Positions 10,858-23,290 are shown, counted from the first letter of the stretch. The stretch: 64,000 bases of DNA from Lycorma delicatula (GCF_047948215.1 NC_134464.1:32177020-32241019); one strand, 5' to 3'. The notes: generated from the letters alone by a model not told the origin. A program made the numbers and translations.

Positions 10858-12059
10858 CACTAAATTTATTAGGAAAAATATTAAAGCTCTCATACAATAT
10901 TTTTAGGGTGTATTTCTGTAAATTTTAATAGTGGCCCGAATAAACCTGTTTAATGTAATGAAAAGAAAATTCTTATTAACAGACTTCAAAAAAATTAAGA
11001 TGTTCTAAATCAAACCCACGTATAATTTATATTTGTTTACGAATCAATCTCTTTTTATATTTGTTTAAATCTTATAAAACATCGAATGAACCAATTCCGG
11101 TGATTTTTTATTTTTATTTTGTAGAATAAATACCTTTGGTATTCCCGTTGTAAGTTTTTTCGACTAACGTACGTAAAAGCCGTTTTAAACAAAAAATACA
11201 TTATGTGTATAGAGATTTGAAATCGCACAAAATTTTACGACAAAAAAAGACACGAAAAAACCATTCACACTAGTACTGAACCCCTTTTCGGAAACCACTT
11301 CATTGAGCCGAATCATAAAAGAGCAAATAAATTTATTTTCAAGAGCAATATTGATTTAAAGAAAAATATTCAAGAACTTCATAAACTAAACACGGTTAAG
11401 AAATAATTATAAATATAATGAAAGTAATAAAAATAATAGTAATAAATTAATAAACTTTATTTTAACCATACCACACCTTTGAACACATCACAAACACGAA
11501 AGATTATTAAAACTCTAATTCAAACAGCAGGGCCACATCAAATACAAACCGCTCTTTGCATCAACCTTTGTAAAAAATTTAATTAACAAAGAAAGATAAC
11601 TTACAAGTTTTTATAAATTTTCACTTTAAAATAAATTATGTTAGTCAATTTTAAAATAATTAAAATCTTTAAAAAAAAATAATGACGATGTATAAAATAA
11701 TGGTTATATAAAGCGTTGGGAATAACGTGGTAAATCTAGATTTACTCGTAGCTGAAATATATATATCCTTTATATGAGAAATAAAATTCCCTACTATACC
11801 AGATGAATTTCAACGTAATTTTCTCTCAACTAAATATACGTTTATTATTCTAATAACACCATATTAATAAATTAAACAGACTTTATAAATTAACATATTA
11901 TTACGTTAAAAATTTTAATTTGTTAAAATACAAAAATATGAACTTAAAAATTTATCTGTGCAACCTAATTTTTTTTTTTTTACTTTACAGGTAAATTTTA
12001 ATAAATAATAAAAGATTATGTAAAGTGTAAAATTTCGTAAAGGAAAAAATAAATCTGAC
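10858..12059. other. No gene recognised
   Basis: AT-rich, with long A and T runs. No coding motif or paired repeat was noticed. Confidence 0.5.
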
Positions 12060-12845
12060 AACACAGTTGTATGACTTTGCCGTTACGCGGCTTTTTTCTG
12101 ATGTACGACTTACACACACAACTTAATTTAAATATTCATAATTTTATTTAAATATAATATTTTTTTGTTTATTTAATTCAATGATTCTAACTAAAGCGCA
12201 CGCGCATACCGTGTTTAATTCACACAGGTATGGTGGTACTAGGGATGACTTTAAATACTTTTTACTCTTTAGATATTACATTGATTTAATTTTATCAGAA
12301 GGCAGAAGACTACTGCAGCTGTACACCAGTGCTACACTAGCGCTCCTTGTGGTGAGAAGGGGTACTAATGACGTAGTATACTCGCTAAGCTGCTAATTTA
12401 TTTAGGGCATTTTTTGGATGGGGTGCGATTTTGCAAACATTTTTTAATTGTTAACAAATGTTCCTAAGAAAAATAAGACCTTAATTAGGCGAAATCTCGA
12501 ATTACTTAGGATAGGATTACTCTACAGTCTCTCCTCACCCCCTTGATATTTTAAGTACAAAAATTTAATGGCATCAATGCCCCATATACAGAAGTAATCT
12601 GACCAAGTTTGGTGAAAATCGGTCGAGTAGTTCTGGAGATATAAGGTGATTTATGGTGAGACACAGAACAAACACACACGTACATACGAACACCCGGAAA
12701 ATTTTCCATCCGGTTTTTTGGGTTACTTATGTGTTAAAACTTAAAGATCCGGTGAAAACCGCATATGCCCAAATTGGTCCGATTACAATACTTTCTGTTC
12801 TAAAGCTATAAATCTGCTACAGCGCTACACTAGAAAGTAAAAATA
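12060..12845 (-). mobile_element. Repeat family C, copy 2
   Basis: Minus-strand copy. Its 5' hairpin lies at the right end near 12793-12842 and is followed by GTATTGTAATCGGACC. The 3' part matches 9230-9317 (TTAAATTAAGTTGTGTGT and ACAACTGTG blocks). It is longer than copy 1 because of an extra ~200-bp segment at about 12130-12340, which resembles part of copy 3 (CAATGATTCTAA...GGCGGTACTAG). The plus-strand frame at 12181-12396 falls inside this segment and is not a gene. With copy 1 it forms an inverted pair about 2.7 kb apart. Confidence 0.75.
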
Positions 12846-13214
12846 TCCCTTAACACAGCTATTTTACAGGTCTTGACTTTCATAGTTTAATGATTTATTT
12901 ATAAATATGTTTATTTATAAATATATATTATATATATAAATATATAATATATATGTGTATACTGAGTGTGCGACGACGTTTTGGTCAAACTGATAAGATA
13001 AAGACATCGAAATAGATAAGTATGTGCATTTGTATAATGCCCTACCACGCTTCATTTTTATTCTGTCAGCAATTTTGTGTGTGTTTTATTTTTCAGTAAA
13101 GGTTTATTTCTTACGAAATGATTAAGATAATTTAATAAAATTTACATTTACCATAAGTCATTTTGTTTGTAAAAAATGCTTAAAATTTCATTGAAAATAT
13201 CTATAAAAATTTAT
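12846..13214. other. AT-rich spacer with TA-rich tract
   Basis: A TA-rich tract at about 12900-12955; no gene. Confidence 0.5.
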
Positions 13215-13605
13215 GGTGCGTGGGTTTGTTTGTCGTTTGTGTTCATATTTTTATTTTATATGCTGCTATTGGCGCAGAACGGACCAATGGCGGCTGCATA
13301 CGGCTCCCTCCACGACTCTTTGCCGCTAGAAGCATTCCGTTGTCAATTAATTTACAGATTATTCAATTTAATTTCTAAGCGTAATTATTTTTATTTATGT
13401 TGTATTGTATTTCAATTTACTTATTATTATTTATTAATAAAAGAAAGTAATTAATATATAGAAGTAAAATTTTTTTTAAATTTAGCGGGAGAGAGTAGTT
13501 GGCGCGCATCCGGCCGGCGCATCACGTGGTCCGCTGTGCGCCAATAGCAACAGCGGGACTGGCAAATAACACAATCTCACACGAACACACAAGCCAACTC
13601 CATGT
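13215..13605. mobile_element. Inverted-repeat (foldback/MITE-like) element
   Basis: Two GC-richer arms of ~115 bp, about 13215-13332 and 13484-13605, are imperfect reverse complements. The best match pairs GCTATTGGCGCAGAACGGAC (13265-13284) with the complement of GTCCGCTGTGCGCCAATAGC (13529-13548), with two mismatches. Outer blocks with ATGG...TTTGTTTGTCG and inner blocks with ACTCTTTGCCGCTA also pair. The loop is AT-rich. The 92-codon frame at 13176-13454 reads through one arm and has no recognised domain. No matching transposase is nearby. Confidence 0.65.
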
Positions 13606-13734
13606 ATATATATTATATATTAGCGTTAAACATTATATTTCTATTAGAAACTATTAAATCCATATCTACACACTCCTTAAGCCTATTTTAAAAATAAAAA
13701 CACCAAATGTTCAGAAAAATATTCTCTACATACT

Positions 13735-13870
13735 AATAGTTTTTCTTAAAATATTTCTGTAAAACTTAATATTCTCACAAAAATGAGGAAACGAATGCGT
13801 CGAAAGTCTAGGGGGCAAAGTCCCTGGCTAGACGGTCCGGCGATCGAAGCAACTCTGACTGGCTAATTTT
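13735..13870 (+). repeat. Repeat J, copy 1
   Basis: Shares TTTTCTTAAAATA, TTCTCACAAAAATGAGG, ACGAA and a GGGnnAAAG block with 39287-39375 in the same orientation. The second copy lies just downstream of the Helitron helicase relic, so J may be part of a Helitron end; this is inference. Confidence 0.5.
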
Positions 13871-15111
13871 CTAATAAAATATAATTCAATAAAAATAATA
13901 TTTACAGAGCAATTAATGAGGGGCTGTTTCTTATGACCGTGCAACTATATTCGCATATTTGATTATTCCTAAATGTGTTTTGCCCATTTGTACCATTTAA
14001 GCGCGTTTTAATAACTGATTTTAGTCGTAATTACTTTATATTGCTGTTATTTAAATTTTTAAGTTTGATATTGTTAGGCTAAATTGCTTGCTGCAGTAAT
14101 AATCTGCCCGGGTGCTGATAACAACACTTTGTTGTGAGCTCAGGAAAAAAAGGTTTTAATAGCCACCATTTTGAAATTTAAAATCTTCAAACTTATTTAC
14201 AGTGAAGAATATGTTATTGGATACAGGTACATCAAATTTCATTAATATATATCAGTCCGTTTTTAAGATAGAGATTCTTATTGAAAAAAACATAATGTCA
14301 AACAGAGGGAAAATAAAGTTAGATAGGGCATTTGTTCACCAGAACATTTTTGTTTATTTTGATGTCTTAAATGAATCCTTTAATTCTGAACAACACTTTC
14401 CGGAACAATTGTGAGTTTATGCGCGCGCGCGCGCGCATGTGTATGTTTGTATGTTTGCGCGTGTATATATATATATACACGCATTCCTGTAGCATACCTG
14501 TAATGCATTCCTGTAGCGGCTTCGCCCGGCCTATATACTATACCTATATACTTGCGTTTCCCGTAGCGGTCAATTTTTAATTTTATTTTATGTTTTTTAG
14601 TCAAGTAATCGGAAGCAGGTGCACGTCGCACCTGCAGTCACGTCGCACATACATTTAACAGTGGCAGTAGCTGTGTTAGTTGAGCCACCATATCACACAC
14701 TGTCGCCTCCCTTAAAAAACGGAAATTCAGAAAATCCCGAAAAAGGATTTTAGATATTTATCTAAAGAGTAATTAAAAGCCCAAATCTACTGAATTACTG
14801 TAGATAAGTATAGTTGAACACGAGAATTGTTTGCACATTATTAAAAAAACCTTCTCACCCCATTCAAGGCCGAATTTCGGAAGATCTAAAAATTTGTTTT
14901 AAGATAGATATTTACATGAAGATTACACACAAAAAAATCTAAAAATCAAGTTGCTATCTTCATTTGTTACAGGAAAAAAATAAATAAAATCAGTAAATTT
15001 CATTGTTACTCATTTGAACACGGAATTTCAAAAAATTCTGTCAGTGTGCACTTACAGTGTAAGAAGAACATATATATAAATTTTCATAGATATAAATTTT
15101 CATAGTACTTT
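13871..15111. other. Mixed AT-rich interval with microsatellites and a perfect short palindrome
   Basis: No gene recognised. GCAGGTGC at 14615-14622 and GCACCTGC at 14628-14635 form a perfect 8-bp stem with a 5-base loop. The frames at 14202-14414 and 14371-14631 cross the microsatellite and show no domain. Confidence 0.5.
14420..14478 (+). repeat. (GC)n and (TA)n microsatellite cluster
   Basis: A GC-alternating run at about 14420-14436, then TGTATGTTTG units, then a TA run ending near 14478. Confidence 0.85.
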
Positions 15112-15384
15112 TGGCTGGGTGTGATGAATCAGTCAGTCAAGACAAGTTGCTATTTTCGAAGTCTAGAATTCTAAGGTTCAAATCCTAGTAAAGACAGTTA
15201 CTTTTATACGGATTTGCATACTAGATCGTCGATATCGGTGTTTTTTCTTAGTCTGGTTTCAATTTATCACTCATCTTAGGAATGGTCGGCCTGAGATTGG
15301 ACAAGAGTACACTTTACATTCATATATATCATTCTCATTCATCCTCTAAGGTAATACTTTACAGTGGTTCCAGAGTCTAAACAG

Positions 15385-15425
<41 letters not shown>
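15112..15425 (+). mobile_element. tRNA-headed SINE, main family
   Basis: The head is decayed, but the B-box GGTTCAAATCCTAGTAAAG is intact. The family body follows: GGATTTGCATACTAGATCGT, GTGTTTTTTCTTAG, CAATTTATCAC, AGGAATGGTCGGCC, then CATTCTCATTCATCCTCT and CAGTGGTTCC. It ends in AACAGAAAAG and expands into an uninterrupted GA tract. SINEs of this kind are transcribed by RNA polymerase III and copied by a partner LINE. Confidence 0.85.
15388..15424 (+). repeat. (GA)n tract at SINE 3' end
   Basis: An uninterrupted GA run grown from the SINE tail (AGAAAAGAGAGA). Confidence 0.9.
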
Positions 15426-15428
<3 letters not shown>

Positions 15429-16475
15429 GGAGAAGTTCCTACATATGTACAGATATACTTAAAAATATATTATATACGGTTTACATATATAATTTCTGTA
15501 CATTATTCTGTTACATTTTGGAATTATAATTTTTTGGAATAATAATGTGAATGCTTGAATAATATTTTCCCGTGAAAATATAAAAAATAATATCAATGAA
15601 GGATTAAATAAAAAAAATTAAGAAAAAACATTTGTACCACTAAATACTCGTGTTGACGTTTTATTAATTTTTTCTAACATTTTAACTGCTTCAACTTACT
15701 GAACTTAATATATTTTTAATTATTTTAGTTTATTTATTTTAATAAATACTTCATTACTACGGTGAGAATAATTTTCAATGATTAATAAAGGGAAATGACG
15801 TACCCTTCCACACTAAAAATACACCTTCATAAAATTTCCAACCTTTTAACCTATTTATTTGAACGTTTTATAATTATTTTCATTTTTTATTATTTTTCTT
15901 GAATAGAAGATTATCAGGGCATAAGTAATTTTCTACTACGCAGAGTTTAATAGATCAAATAGTTATGGGCTAAGTTAATTTATTTTTCAGAGTAATATGC
16001 AGTTCAAATTGGAAAAATCTTTAATTCAATGTTTTAAACGAAAATTTATGATATGCAAGAAGAAATCTAACTTACTTTAGCTAGGAGTGAAATTTTTTTA
16101 AATATTTGATTTACTGTTTTAAAGAATTAATCTTATTCAGGAAAAAAATATGACGAAGATTTTTCACGCGGTAAAAATATCCAGTTCACATGACTTCAAG
16201 TAGAATTGATATCAGGAAGGTGGTAGAATCTTTCCAGACAATAAATTATCTAGAGCCTCAAGAGAAAATTGGAAAAACAAGTGATAAAAATAGAATTCTT
16301 TCAAATATAAATAAAGAATATTTTTCGTTATTTTTCCATTGATAGTAAAAAGTAAATAAAAAAGAAACTACAAATTTTTAGAAACAAAGATAATTTTCAA
16401 CATTGGTAACAAAGAGGACAGTTTAAACATTAAGCTGTGCAATATTGTGCAACAATGTAGCAATCCGATTACTAT
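15426..16475. other. No gene recognised
   Basis: AT-rich DNA without recognisable motif. Confidence 0.5.
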
Positions 16476-17275
16476 CAGGAAGAGGAATTTCGGTAGGGTA
16501 GTATATTTGAATATAGGAAAAGATTTTTGAAAGTGTATGTTTGGAGTGTCGCTTTATATGGAAGTGAAACTTGGACAATCGGAGTATCTGAGAAGAAAAG
16601 ATTAGAAGCTTTTGAAATGTGGTGCTATAGTTGAATGTTAAAAATCAGATGGGTGGATAAAGTGACAAATGAAGAGGTATTGCGGCAAATAGATGAAGAA
16701 AGAATCATTTGGAAAAATATAGTTAAAAGAAGAGACAGACTTATAGGCCACATACTAAGGCATCCTGGAATAGTCGCTTTAATATTGGAAGGACAGGAAG
16801 AGGAATTTCGGTAGGGTAGTATATTTGAATATAGGAAAAGATTTTTGAAAGTGTATGTTTGGAGTGTCGCTTTATATGGAAGTGAAACTTGGACAATCGG
16901 AGTATCTGAGAAGAAAAGATTAGAAGCTTTTGAAATGCGGTGCTATAGTTGAATGTTAAAAATCAGATGGGTAAAGTGACAAATGAAGAGGTATTGCGGC
17001 AAATAGATGAAGAAAGAATCATTTGGAAAAATATATCTAAAAGAAGAGACAGACTTATAGGCCACATACTAAGGCATCCTGGAATAGTGGCTTTAATATT
17101 GGAAGGACAGGTAGAAGGAAAAAAATTGTGTAGGCAGGCCACGTTTGGAATATGTAAAACAAATTGTTAGGGATGTAGGATGTAGAGGGTATACTGAAAT
17201 GAAACGACTAGCACTAGATAGGGAATCTTGGAGAGCTGCATCAAACCAGTCAAATGACTGGACAAAAAAAAAAGA
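16476..17275 (+). mobile_element. LINE-1 3' fragment with recent 318-bp tandem duplication
   Basis: LINE-1 sequence starts near 16517 and encodes FLKVYVWSVALYGSETWTI, EKKRLEAFEMWCY, then EEVLRQIDEERIIWKNI and RDRLIGHILRHPGI. The segment 16476-16793 is repeated at 16794-17107 with only a few differences, including one substitution (ATGTGG/ATGCGG) and a 4-bp deletion (GGGTGGATAAAG/GGGTAAAG). Each unit includes ~40 bp of non-LINE flank, so the duplication happened after insertion. The second unit continues to the true LINE 3' end at about 17270, with TCAAACCAGTCAAATGACTG and an A tail. A TGA after the CY codons interrupts both units. The 73-codon frame at 16949-17170 is part of this relic. Confidence 0.9.
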
Positions 17276-18004
17276 AGGTATATTTGATAATAAAGGGGCT
17301 TAATTTATCCATTGTAAGATTAGAATTTCTGCACCGATTATTATCACGAAGTAAATATTAAAAAAATAATCTCAATTAGACGATTTATTGAGAACGATAA
17401 GGATATTTTTAATTTGTTGAAATTCAAATAATCTTTAGGATTTAAAATAAATTACATACCATGAAGATTAAAAAAAACAAAAACCACAAAAAAAATTTAT
17501 TAATTTTCAAAACATTATTTAGTCTGAAGAATTAATTAGAAATTATCATGAAGATATTAAATAGAACAATTTAAAATAATTTATATATTTTAGGCCAACT
17601 AATATTAGTAAAAACTTATTCTAGAAGACGATATATCCATTTTAAAGAATAATAAACATTTTATGCCTCACTATTTTAAGAAAAATGAGGAATTAAGTAG
17701 CTTCCCTATCACCAAACTTCTGTTGCCAATGAAATGCCTTTCTAATTGATATTAAGATAAAAATCAACACTACAAATGAAATTTCTATTATTTTCACAAA
17801 TTTCTTTATGTATTTCAAATGAATTGCATTTCTATCAACTGTTAAAAAGATTGGGGACTAATGTAACAAACACAAAAATAAATTAATTTAACAGTTCCTA
17901 TTTTAACAGGCAATTCAGAAAAAAATTAAACTTAAAAATTACATAAAAATTTATTGAGATAGCTTACAAATTCTGTTGGGGTCTCATTACATAGAAAACC
18001 TAAC
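17276..18004. other. No gene recognised
   Basis: AT-rich, no motif seen. Confidence 0.5.
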
Positions 18005-19085
18005 TAAGTTTGTCACCCAATATTCACTTTGGTTCGATATGGATTCCATTTGTAATGCGACATACATTACACCTGAAGTCGATTTCATTCCAGATTGTAG
18101 CCAGCAAGGCAGACGTTACCTCTGTAGCTCGGCTCTGTAATTCGAAGTCTTACCCCAACAAGATCAACAGGAAATGGCGTAACGTAAACCCTGTCTTTAA
18201 TGAAATCCCACAAGAAAAAATTCTAGTGGGGTCAAATCTGGGGGAAGCGAGGTGGCCATGCAATTGGATCTTCACGACCAGTCCACCGACTTGGGAATCA
18301 AGAAAATTCGGACTTCTAGGCGGCAATGAGGTAGTGCCTCATCTTGCTAATAGTAATGATGTCCATCTTGGTAATCATCGTCTAAGTGAGGAATTAGAAA
18401 ATTTTGAGGCATGTCCAGTAAAACCACATATGGTTGCCTCCTGGAAGAAGAACGGACCGTACAATCTTTGTTTGCTTATGACACAAAAAAAATTGACATT
18501 AGAGCGTTCACAAAGTGCTGCAAAGTTTCATGAGGATTTTCGTTACGCCATATTCGGGAGTTATGGGTGTTCACCTTGCCGTTGATGTGAAACGTTAACT
18601 CATTACTAAAAATTATACTGCCTAAAAATGTATCGTTGTCTGCAATACTATTCATCATTCCCACATAAAACTGCAGCCGAGCAACTTTGCCGTCACCTGT
18701 AATGTGTTGAACCACGATTAGTTTGTATAGCTTAAAGTGCTATCGTTTACATAATACGCGCCAAACAGTCGTTTATAGAATGCCAGTCTTACGTGACGAG
18801 TTGATTTCTTAGTACTACGTACAATGCTTTCTTTGAGTTGTTCCACAGCAGCCTTATAGACGCGTGGAGGTCCTGGTGATTTTGTATGTTTAACAAAACA
18901 GTCTATCTCTACGAAGGTTTAATGCCAAGAGTAATTGTTTGTCTACCCGGAGGCTTCCTTCCGTACTTTACGAAAATCACGTTGAAATGCAGTTGCCAGA
19001 AAATCGAGAAACCAAAGCACGCAACGAGCACGTTCCACACTAGTAAATGTATTTATTTTTAATAACACTGGTGACAGCCTTGGTG
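18005..19085 (-). pseudogene. IS630/Tc1-type transposase relic with DUF4817-like N terminus
   Basis: Read on the minus strand from 19085 with many frame changes. The N-terminal helix-turn-helix region is recognisable (FTSVERARCVLWFLD), then KSPGPPRVYKAAVEQLKES, TKKSTRHVRLAF and KRL. The start of the DDE core follows as SNELTFHINGKVNTHNSRIW and RNENPHE. Later pieces read VRSVLLPGG and REDPIAWPPRFPQI, then FFLWDFIKDRVYVTPF. In working relatives the first catalytic Asp lies in an FSDEATFH-type motif; here that residue is Asn (FSNELTFH). More than ten stops or shifts are present, so this is a dead transposon. The plus-strand frame at 18010-18585 is its antisense shadow. Terminal repeats were not found. 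Confidence 0.85.
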
Positions 19086-20744
19086 GCCGAATTCGGTACT
19101 AATGAACTATGGGAGTTAAAATTTGATGTAGTTTGCTTCGTAATGAGAAGTCAATCGAATCTGTAACTTACCTAAATAGATTTTTATGTCCTTTTAAAAT
19201 TGTGAAATCCTTTTTGAATCACCTGCTACAACAGTTTCAATATTGTAAAAGAGTAAATTAATTTAATAAATCAATAAAAATTTAAGTGGATAATTTATGA
19301 ATCATAAAATAATTAGAAATTCTTTACAGAAATAATTCGTATTTGTTAATAAAAAAAAAACAGACACTATTAACGAAACGACATAAAAATCTATATTTAT
19401 GTCGTACGTATTACGTTGAGTAGATATAAATGTCAAAAAATAAATTAATTAAATATCGCTTAGTATTTCCTAAGATCCTGTATTTATTCAAGGGCAAGGA
19501 AATTCTTTTTGAAGAAAAAACGTACGACTTTTTTCTTTATTTTCCTTAATATTAAAAATAATTTGTTTAATCTTTGATAGATTACGACGTAAGTTCGTGC
19601 AGAACATTGGTAGTAGTGGATTTTTTTTAATACGATACTTTTCTTATACGAATATTGTTAACTGATTTTAGAGTTATGATTGAGTACTAGCGTGAAATTA
19701 AATTTTGTTGATGTAACGTTCGGAATACAAGTAGGCAAATCGATAAGAAAAATATTTGGTTAAAACGTTATTTTTATTATTTTTAAGGTATACATACTTT
19801 TGTATTTTTAATATTTACAAGAATTTTCAAATACTTGTAAATTAAATAATACTAATATTTAACAATAAACATTTAATTAGATATTATAATTATAAAAAAA
19901 TATATGACTATATAAAATTGTAATAATAAGAAATCCAGATAACATTTAAAAAAGTTTTTAAATGTTATTGACGCCAATTTTTAAGTTTTGTGTTAAATTG
20001 ACGCCAATTTAGCACAATGAAAATCGTAGGTGGTATATTTTTCAAAGAATTCCTAGAGCCACTTATACAAGTACAGAATAAACTGTAAGATAAGTGTTCA
20101 TCTGTTATTATTGTTTCTTTTGACCTTTACATCTCAAACCCTTTGCGCCTTAAATGTTCCAAAATATAAAGAAACAAAAACCAAAATTCTCCATTTATTA
20201 GTAACTAAATAATTCAAAACCGTTTAACAACGTTCTATTTTTTTATTTACACGGGAAAACAAGTGTATATTTTTTATTAACTTTTTGTTTATATTTTTTA
20301 TTTACTTATTTAAATTAAACATTTTTAATAATTGTTTCATAAGATTAAAACAAAATCAAAACAATTCATTATTTGGAATCCGTTCCAATTGAAAAACCTG
20401 TTCAACAGAAAAAACTTCTTATTTTTCATACGGATATATTTATGAATGTGTATAACTTTCTATTAAGAATCGTTAATTACTAAATATATATATATATACT
20501 CAGGAAATTTACTTGTACGAAAAAGAGCTATTTCAATGTAACATGTTACTGTCCATTTATTCAGACTGCAAGAAAGAACTTTGTTCCTTTTCTTTATAAA
20601 TACATTTTTTATAAATTACTTACCCTTTCAAAAGATCTTCCTAATAATTCAGTTCGACTTACAAAAAATAAGTTGATTTTCATGAAAATACATCACTTTT
20701 GATGATTTAAAAAAAAAAACAAATGAAAATAATCTCCTGGAACG
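19086..20744. other. No gene recognised
   Basis: AT-rich interval; a short (TA)n at about 20483-20498. Confidence 0.5.
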
Positions 20745-21320
20745 GAACGCAAGAATGGCGGGAGTTTCATTATTTCTCCCTACAGATTGCAGAGCCTGGA
20801 CAATGTTCCTTGCTGCTGTATCTTTCTATTATCGGGCGGGATATTGGGTGTTATTTAGTGTAGATCTGAATTTCTACGATGCGTAAAACATAATATTGAT
20901 TGGTACGAGTGTAACACTGATTTAAATTTAAATTCGTTCGTTTTCTGTGGCATTCACAGTCACGAACGGTACTGTCAAATTAGGACTAGGCGCGGGGTTC
21001 TCGCTTCCGTGTTTTCGGTTAGTTAGTTCGAGGGAATCATGTTAGGTTGGATGTGAAGATGTCCATTTGAGGCCTACGTGAAGGCAAAATTTGATAAGTA
21101 TTTTACTGATGTAAATGTCTGCCGAGGCATCAACATCGGTGGCATTCCGACCGAGGCCTGGCTGATGACTGTGACTTGTAATCAGCTAGAGGGTCTAAAG
21201 ACGACCTCCGGTAAAGCCCCTAAGGGCTCGGAACGGAGGAGGTGGTGTGGCGACCGGTAACGTCACAAGGTCGCAAGGTGGAGAAGGGTGTCTTCTCCAT
21301 ACGGGGTTGGGATGGATGTT
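20745..21320. other. GC-rich, structured non-coding segment of unknown origin
   Basis: A GC-rich island in AT-rich surroundings, densest at 20985-21310. Several potential RNA stems lie close together: GGAGAAG/CTTCTCC with a 5-base loop near 21278-21297, AGCCC/GGGCT around CTAA near 21217-21231, and an outer ACCTCCG/CGGAGG pair around it. A 60-codon plus-strand frame (21078-21260) has no recognised domain. It may be the GC-rich 5' leader of an unrecognised retroelement, or a non-coding RNA; I cannot decide. Confidence 0.4.
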
Positions 21321-22175
21321 ATTTAGTGGCGGTTATGTATTATATTCAAATAATTTTAATGAACGTCAAATGATAGTGCTTTGACATAATGAATGTTTAT
21401 TAGATCTTACGTGTTACAATAAATACGTTTAACATGAACGTTTACATTATTATAATCATTTACGTTTTGTTTTCTCTGGGGGAGTCATCAATGAATGGCC
21501 CTCTCCCATACGGTATTTTAACATATTATTTACGTATGGTTTCGTCAGGAAGATCCATAAGTAAATTTTAGTTCAACAACAAAAAAATTATTATTTAATT
21601 TTTAATTAATATTTTATTTCCTCTGCATCATCATATATTTATATTATTAATTAAAATGCAAACTTAACCGGCTTCTCTATTTTATTTAGTAATATTTTTA
21701 TTTTGCGTCATTGCTCTGAAGAAGGCTTTCCCATTGTTTTGTTTGATCCTTTCAAGCAAATACCGAAGTAGTTTTTATCAACTGAGTTTCATAAAGAAAT
21801 CTACGCAATTCTGTTGTGATATAATTAACGAATAATTACGTAACAATCTAAATAAAAGATTGTTATTAATTGCTTTATTACAAAAGGAAAAATTAAACTT
21901 TTGTAAAGTTATTAATTCCATCAAAGAATACAGTGCGATCATTTTACCGTGTACACATATGCACTATAATTCCACTACGGACTGAATTACAGAGATACTC
22001 ACATTTGATTTGATTCGTGAAATGTATTTACGCACAACTGGTAATGTCTTACAGCAAGTATTGAAAATACCCACCATTTTGTTGAAAGTAGGAAACCTTT
22101 CGCACTATATTTTTTGATACCCTTAGTAGAACAGTTGGGTTAATGGAATTAATCTCCGCAGTAGTGGTTCACTCC
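21321..22175. other. No gene recognised
   Basis: AT-rich; nothing identified. Confidence 0.5.
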
Positions 22176-22189
22176 AAGTCTTGTAGGGT

Positions 22190-22487
22190 GCCCACCGGGC
22201 TGGTCTAGTGGTTAACTCGTCATCGTAAATCAGCCGATTTCAAAGTCGAAAGTTCCAAGGTTCAAATCTAGTAAAGGCGGTTGGTTACTTTTATACTGAT
22301 TTGAATACTAGATCGTGGGTACAGGTGTTCTTTGGTGGTTAGGTTTCAATTAACCAAACTTCTCAGGAACGGTCGACCAGAGACTGTATAAGACTACACT
22401 TCATTTACATTAACATATCATCCTCATACGTGCTCTGAAGTAATACTTTACAGTGGTTCCGCAGGCTAAATAGAAAAAGAGAGATAG
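22190..22487 (+). mobile_element. tRNA-headed SINE, main family, near full length
   Basis: Begins CCCACCGGGCTGGTCTAGTG, with the A-box region TGGTCTAGTGGTTAA. It continues with CAGCCGATTTCAAAGTCGAA and the B-box GGTTCAAATCTAG, then the shared body (GAATACTAGATCGTGG, GTGTTCTTTGGTGGTTAGG, TTTCAATTAACCA). The tail reads GGCTAAATAGAAAAAGAGAG. The 14-bp flanks AAGTCTTGTAGGGT (22176-22189) and AAGTCTTCTAGAGT (22488-22501) differ at two positions and are the likely target duplication. It lies beside, and may have inserted into, the transposase relic at 22488-22860. Confidence 0.9.
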
Positions 22488-22860
22488 AAGTCTTCTAGAG
22501 TAGATGGGTTTGTTCGATGTACACTTCTTTTCAAAAACTCCCAGAAAAAAAAGTCGGAAATAGCCCTTTCGTTCCCCAGAAACAGTTCTGTGGAACGAGA
22601 GGGCCACAGACCTTTTGAAATCATGCGATCACCAAACACATTTCTTCCAAAAAGTACATGGTGTTTTGGGATGTATGGCCCGTAGCCCCGTCTTGTTTCC
22701 GGTAACAATAGAGTTCATCAGGCTGGAGAAGAGCTACTAATAGCAAAATTATATCGTGGTATGCCGGGCTGTCAAGGGGTTCGTAAAAATAAAATTCGGA
22801 CCCATTATTCGTCTTCGAGAAATTACACAACAACCCCCCTCCTTCTCTGAGTGTATCGGC
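22488..22860 (-). pseudogene. IS630/Tc1-type transposase C-terminal relic
   Basis: Minus strand. The second catalytic-Asp block reads KQDGATGHTSQNTMYFLEEM. After a frame change come FGDRMISKGLWPSRST and SDFFFWEFLKRSVHRTNPS, then TLEDF. This matches the QDGA.aHTA...FG.r.ISrGLWPPRSPDLtppDFfLWG..K.rVY...P.TLEDL order of insect IS630-like transposases. About ten residues (around ELFLGNERAI) interrupt the SPDL block, so the third-Asp motif is disrupted. The N-terminal half is missing. It belongs to a different subfamily from the relic at 18005-19085. Confidence 0.8.
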
Positions 22861-23290
22861 GATTCATGTACGATGTGTGGATTTTGTGTTTACCAATATA
22901 TGTTGTTCAGACTACTGATGTAACCGCTAAGTAGAAAATATGCCTCATCACCAAAAAAACACATTTATTATTATTTTACTTATTACTTATCCAGTATGCC
23001 CATCCCATTACTTTCCACCTGGCTGATAAACAACTGGCAGTACCTTATTCTTTTAACAGTGTCTGGAGGTTACAGTTCCTGTACGGAATTGTACTTCTTT
23101 GGGGCCTTTTGTGCATTCAGGTACGATTTCCTGCGATGATAATTTACGCTAACATTTTCTTGGAAGATTGTTCAAGTAATGTACGTAGTATGCGATAAAA
23201 TTATCGCACAATATTTACTAAGTTTTGTGTAAGCAGCTTCTTTTCAATTTTAGTTAATTGCTGTAAAAAATTGAATGTTGAATTAATAAA
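22861..23290. other. No gene recognised
   Basis: Nothing identified with confidence; it may include decayed 5' parts of the preceding transposon. Confidence 0.4.

Noticed and set aside
18010..18585. 191-codon plus-strand frame, one of the longest in the window
   Set aside because: It lies antisense to a recognisable transposase relic, and its own sequence shows no domain.
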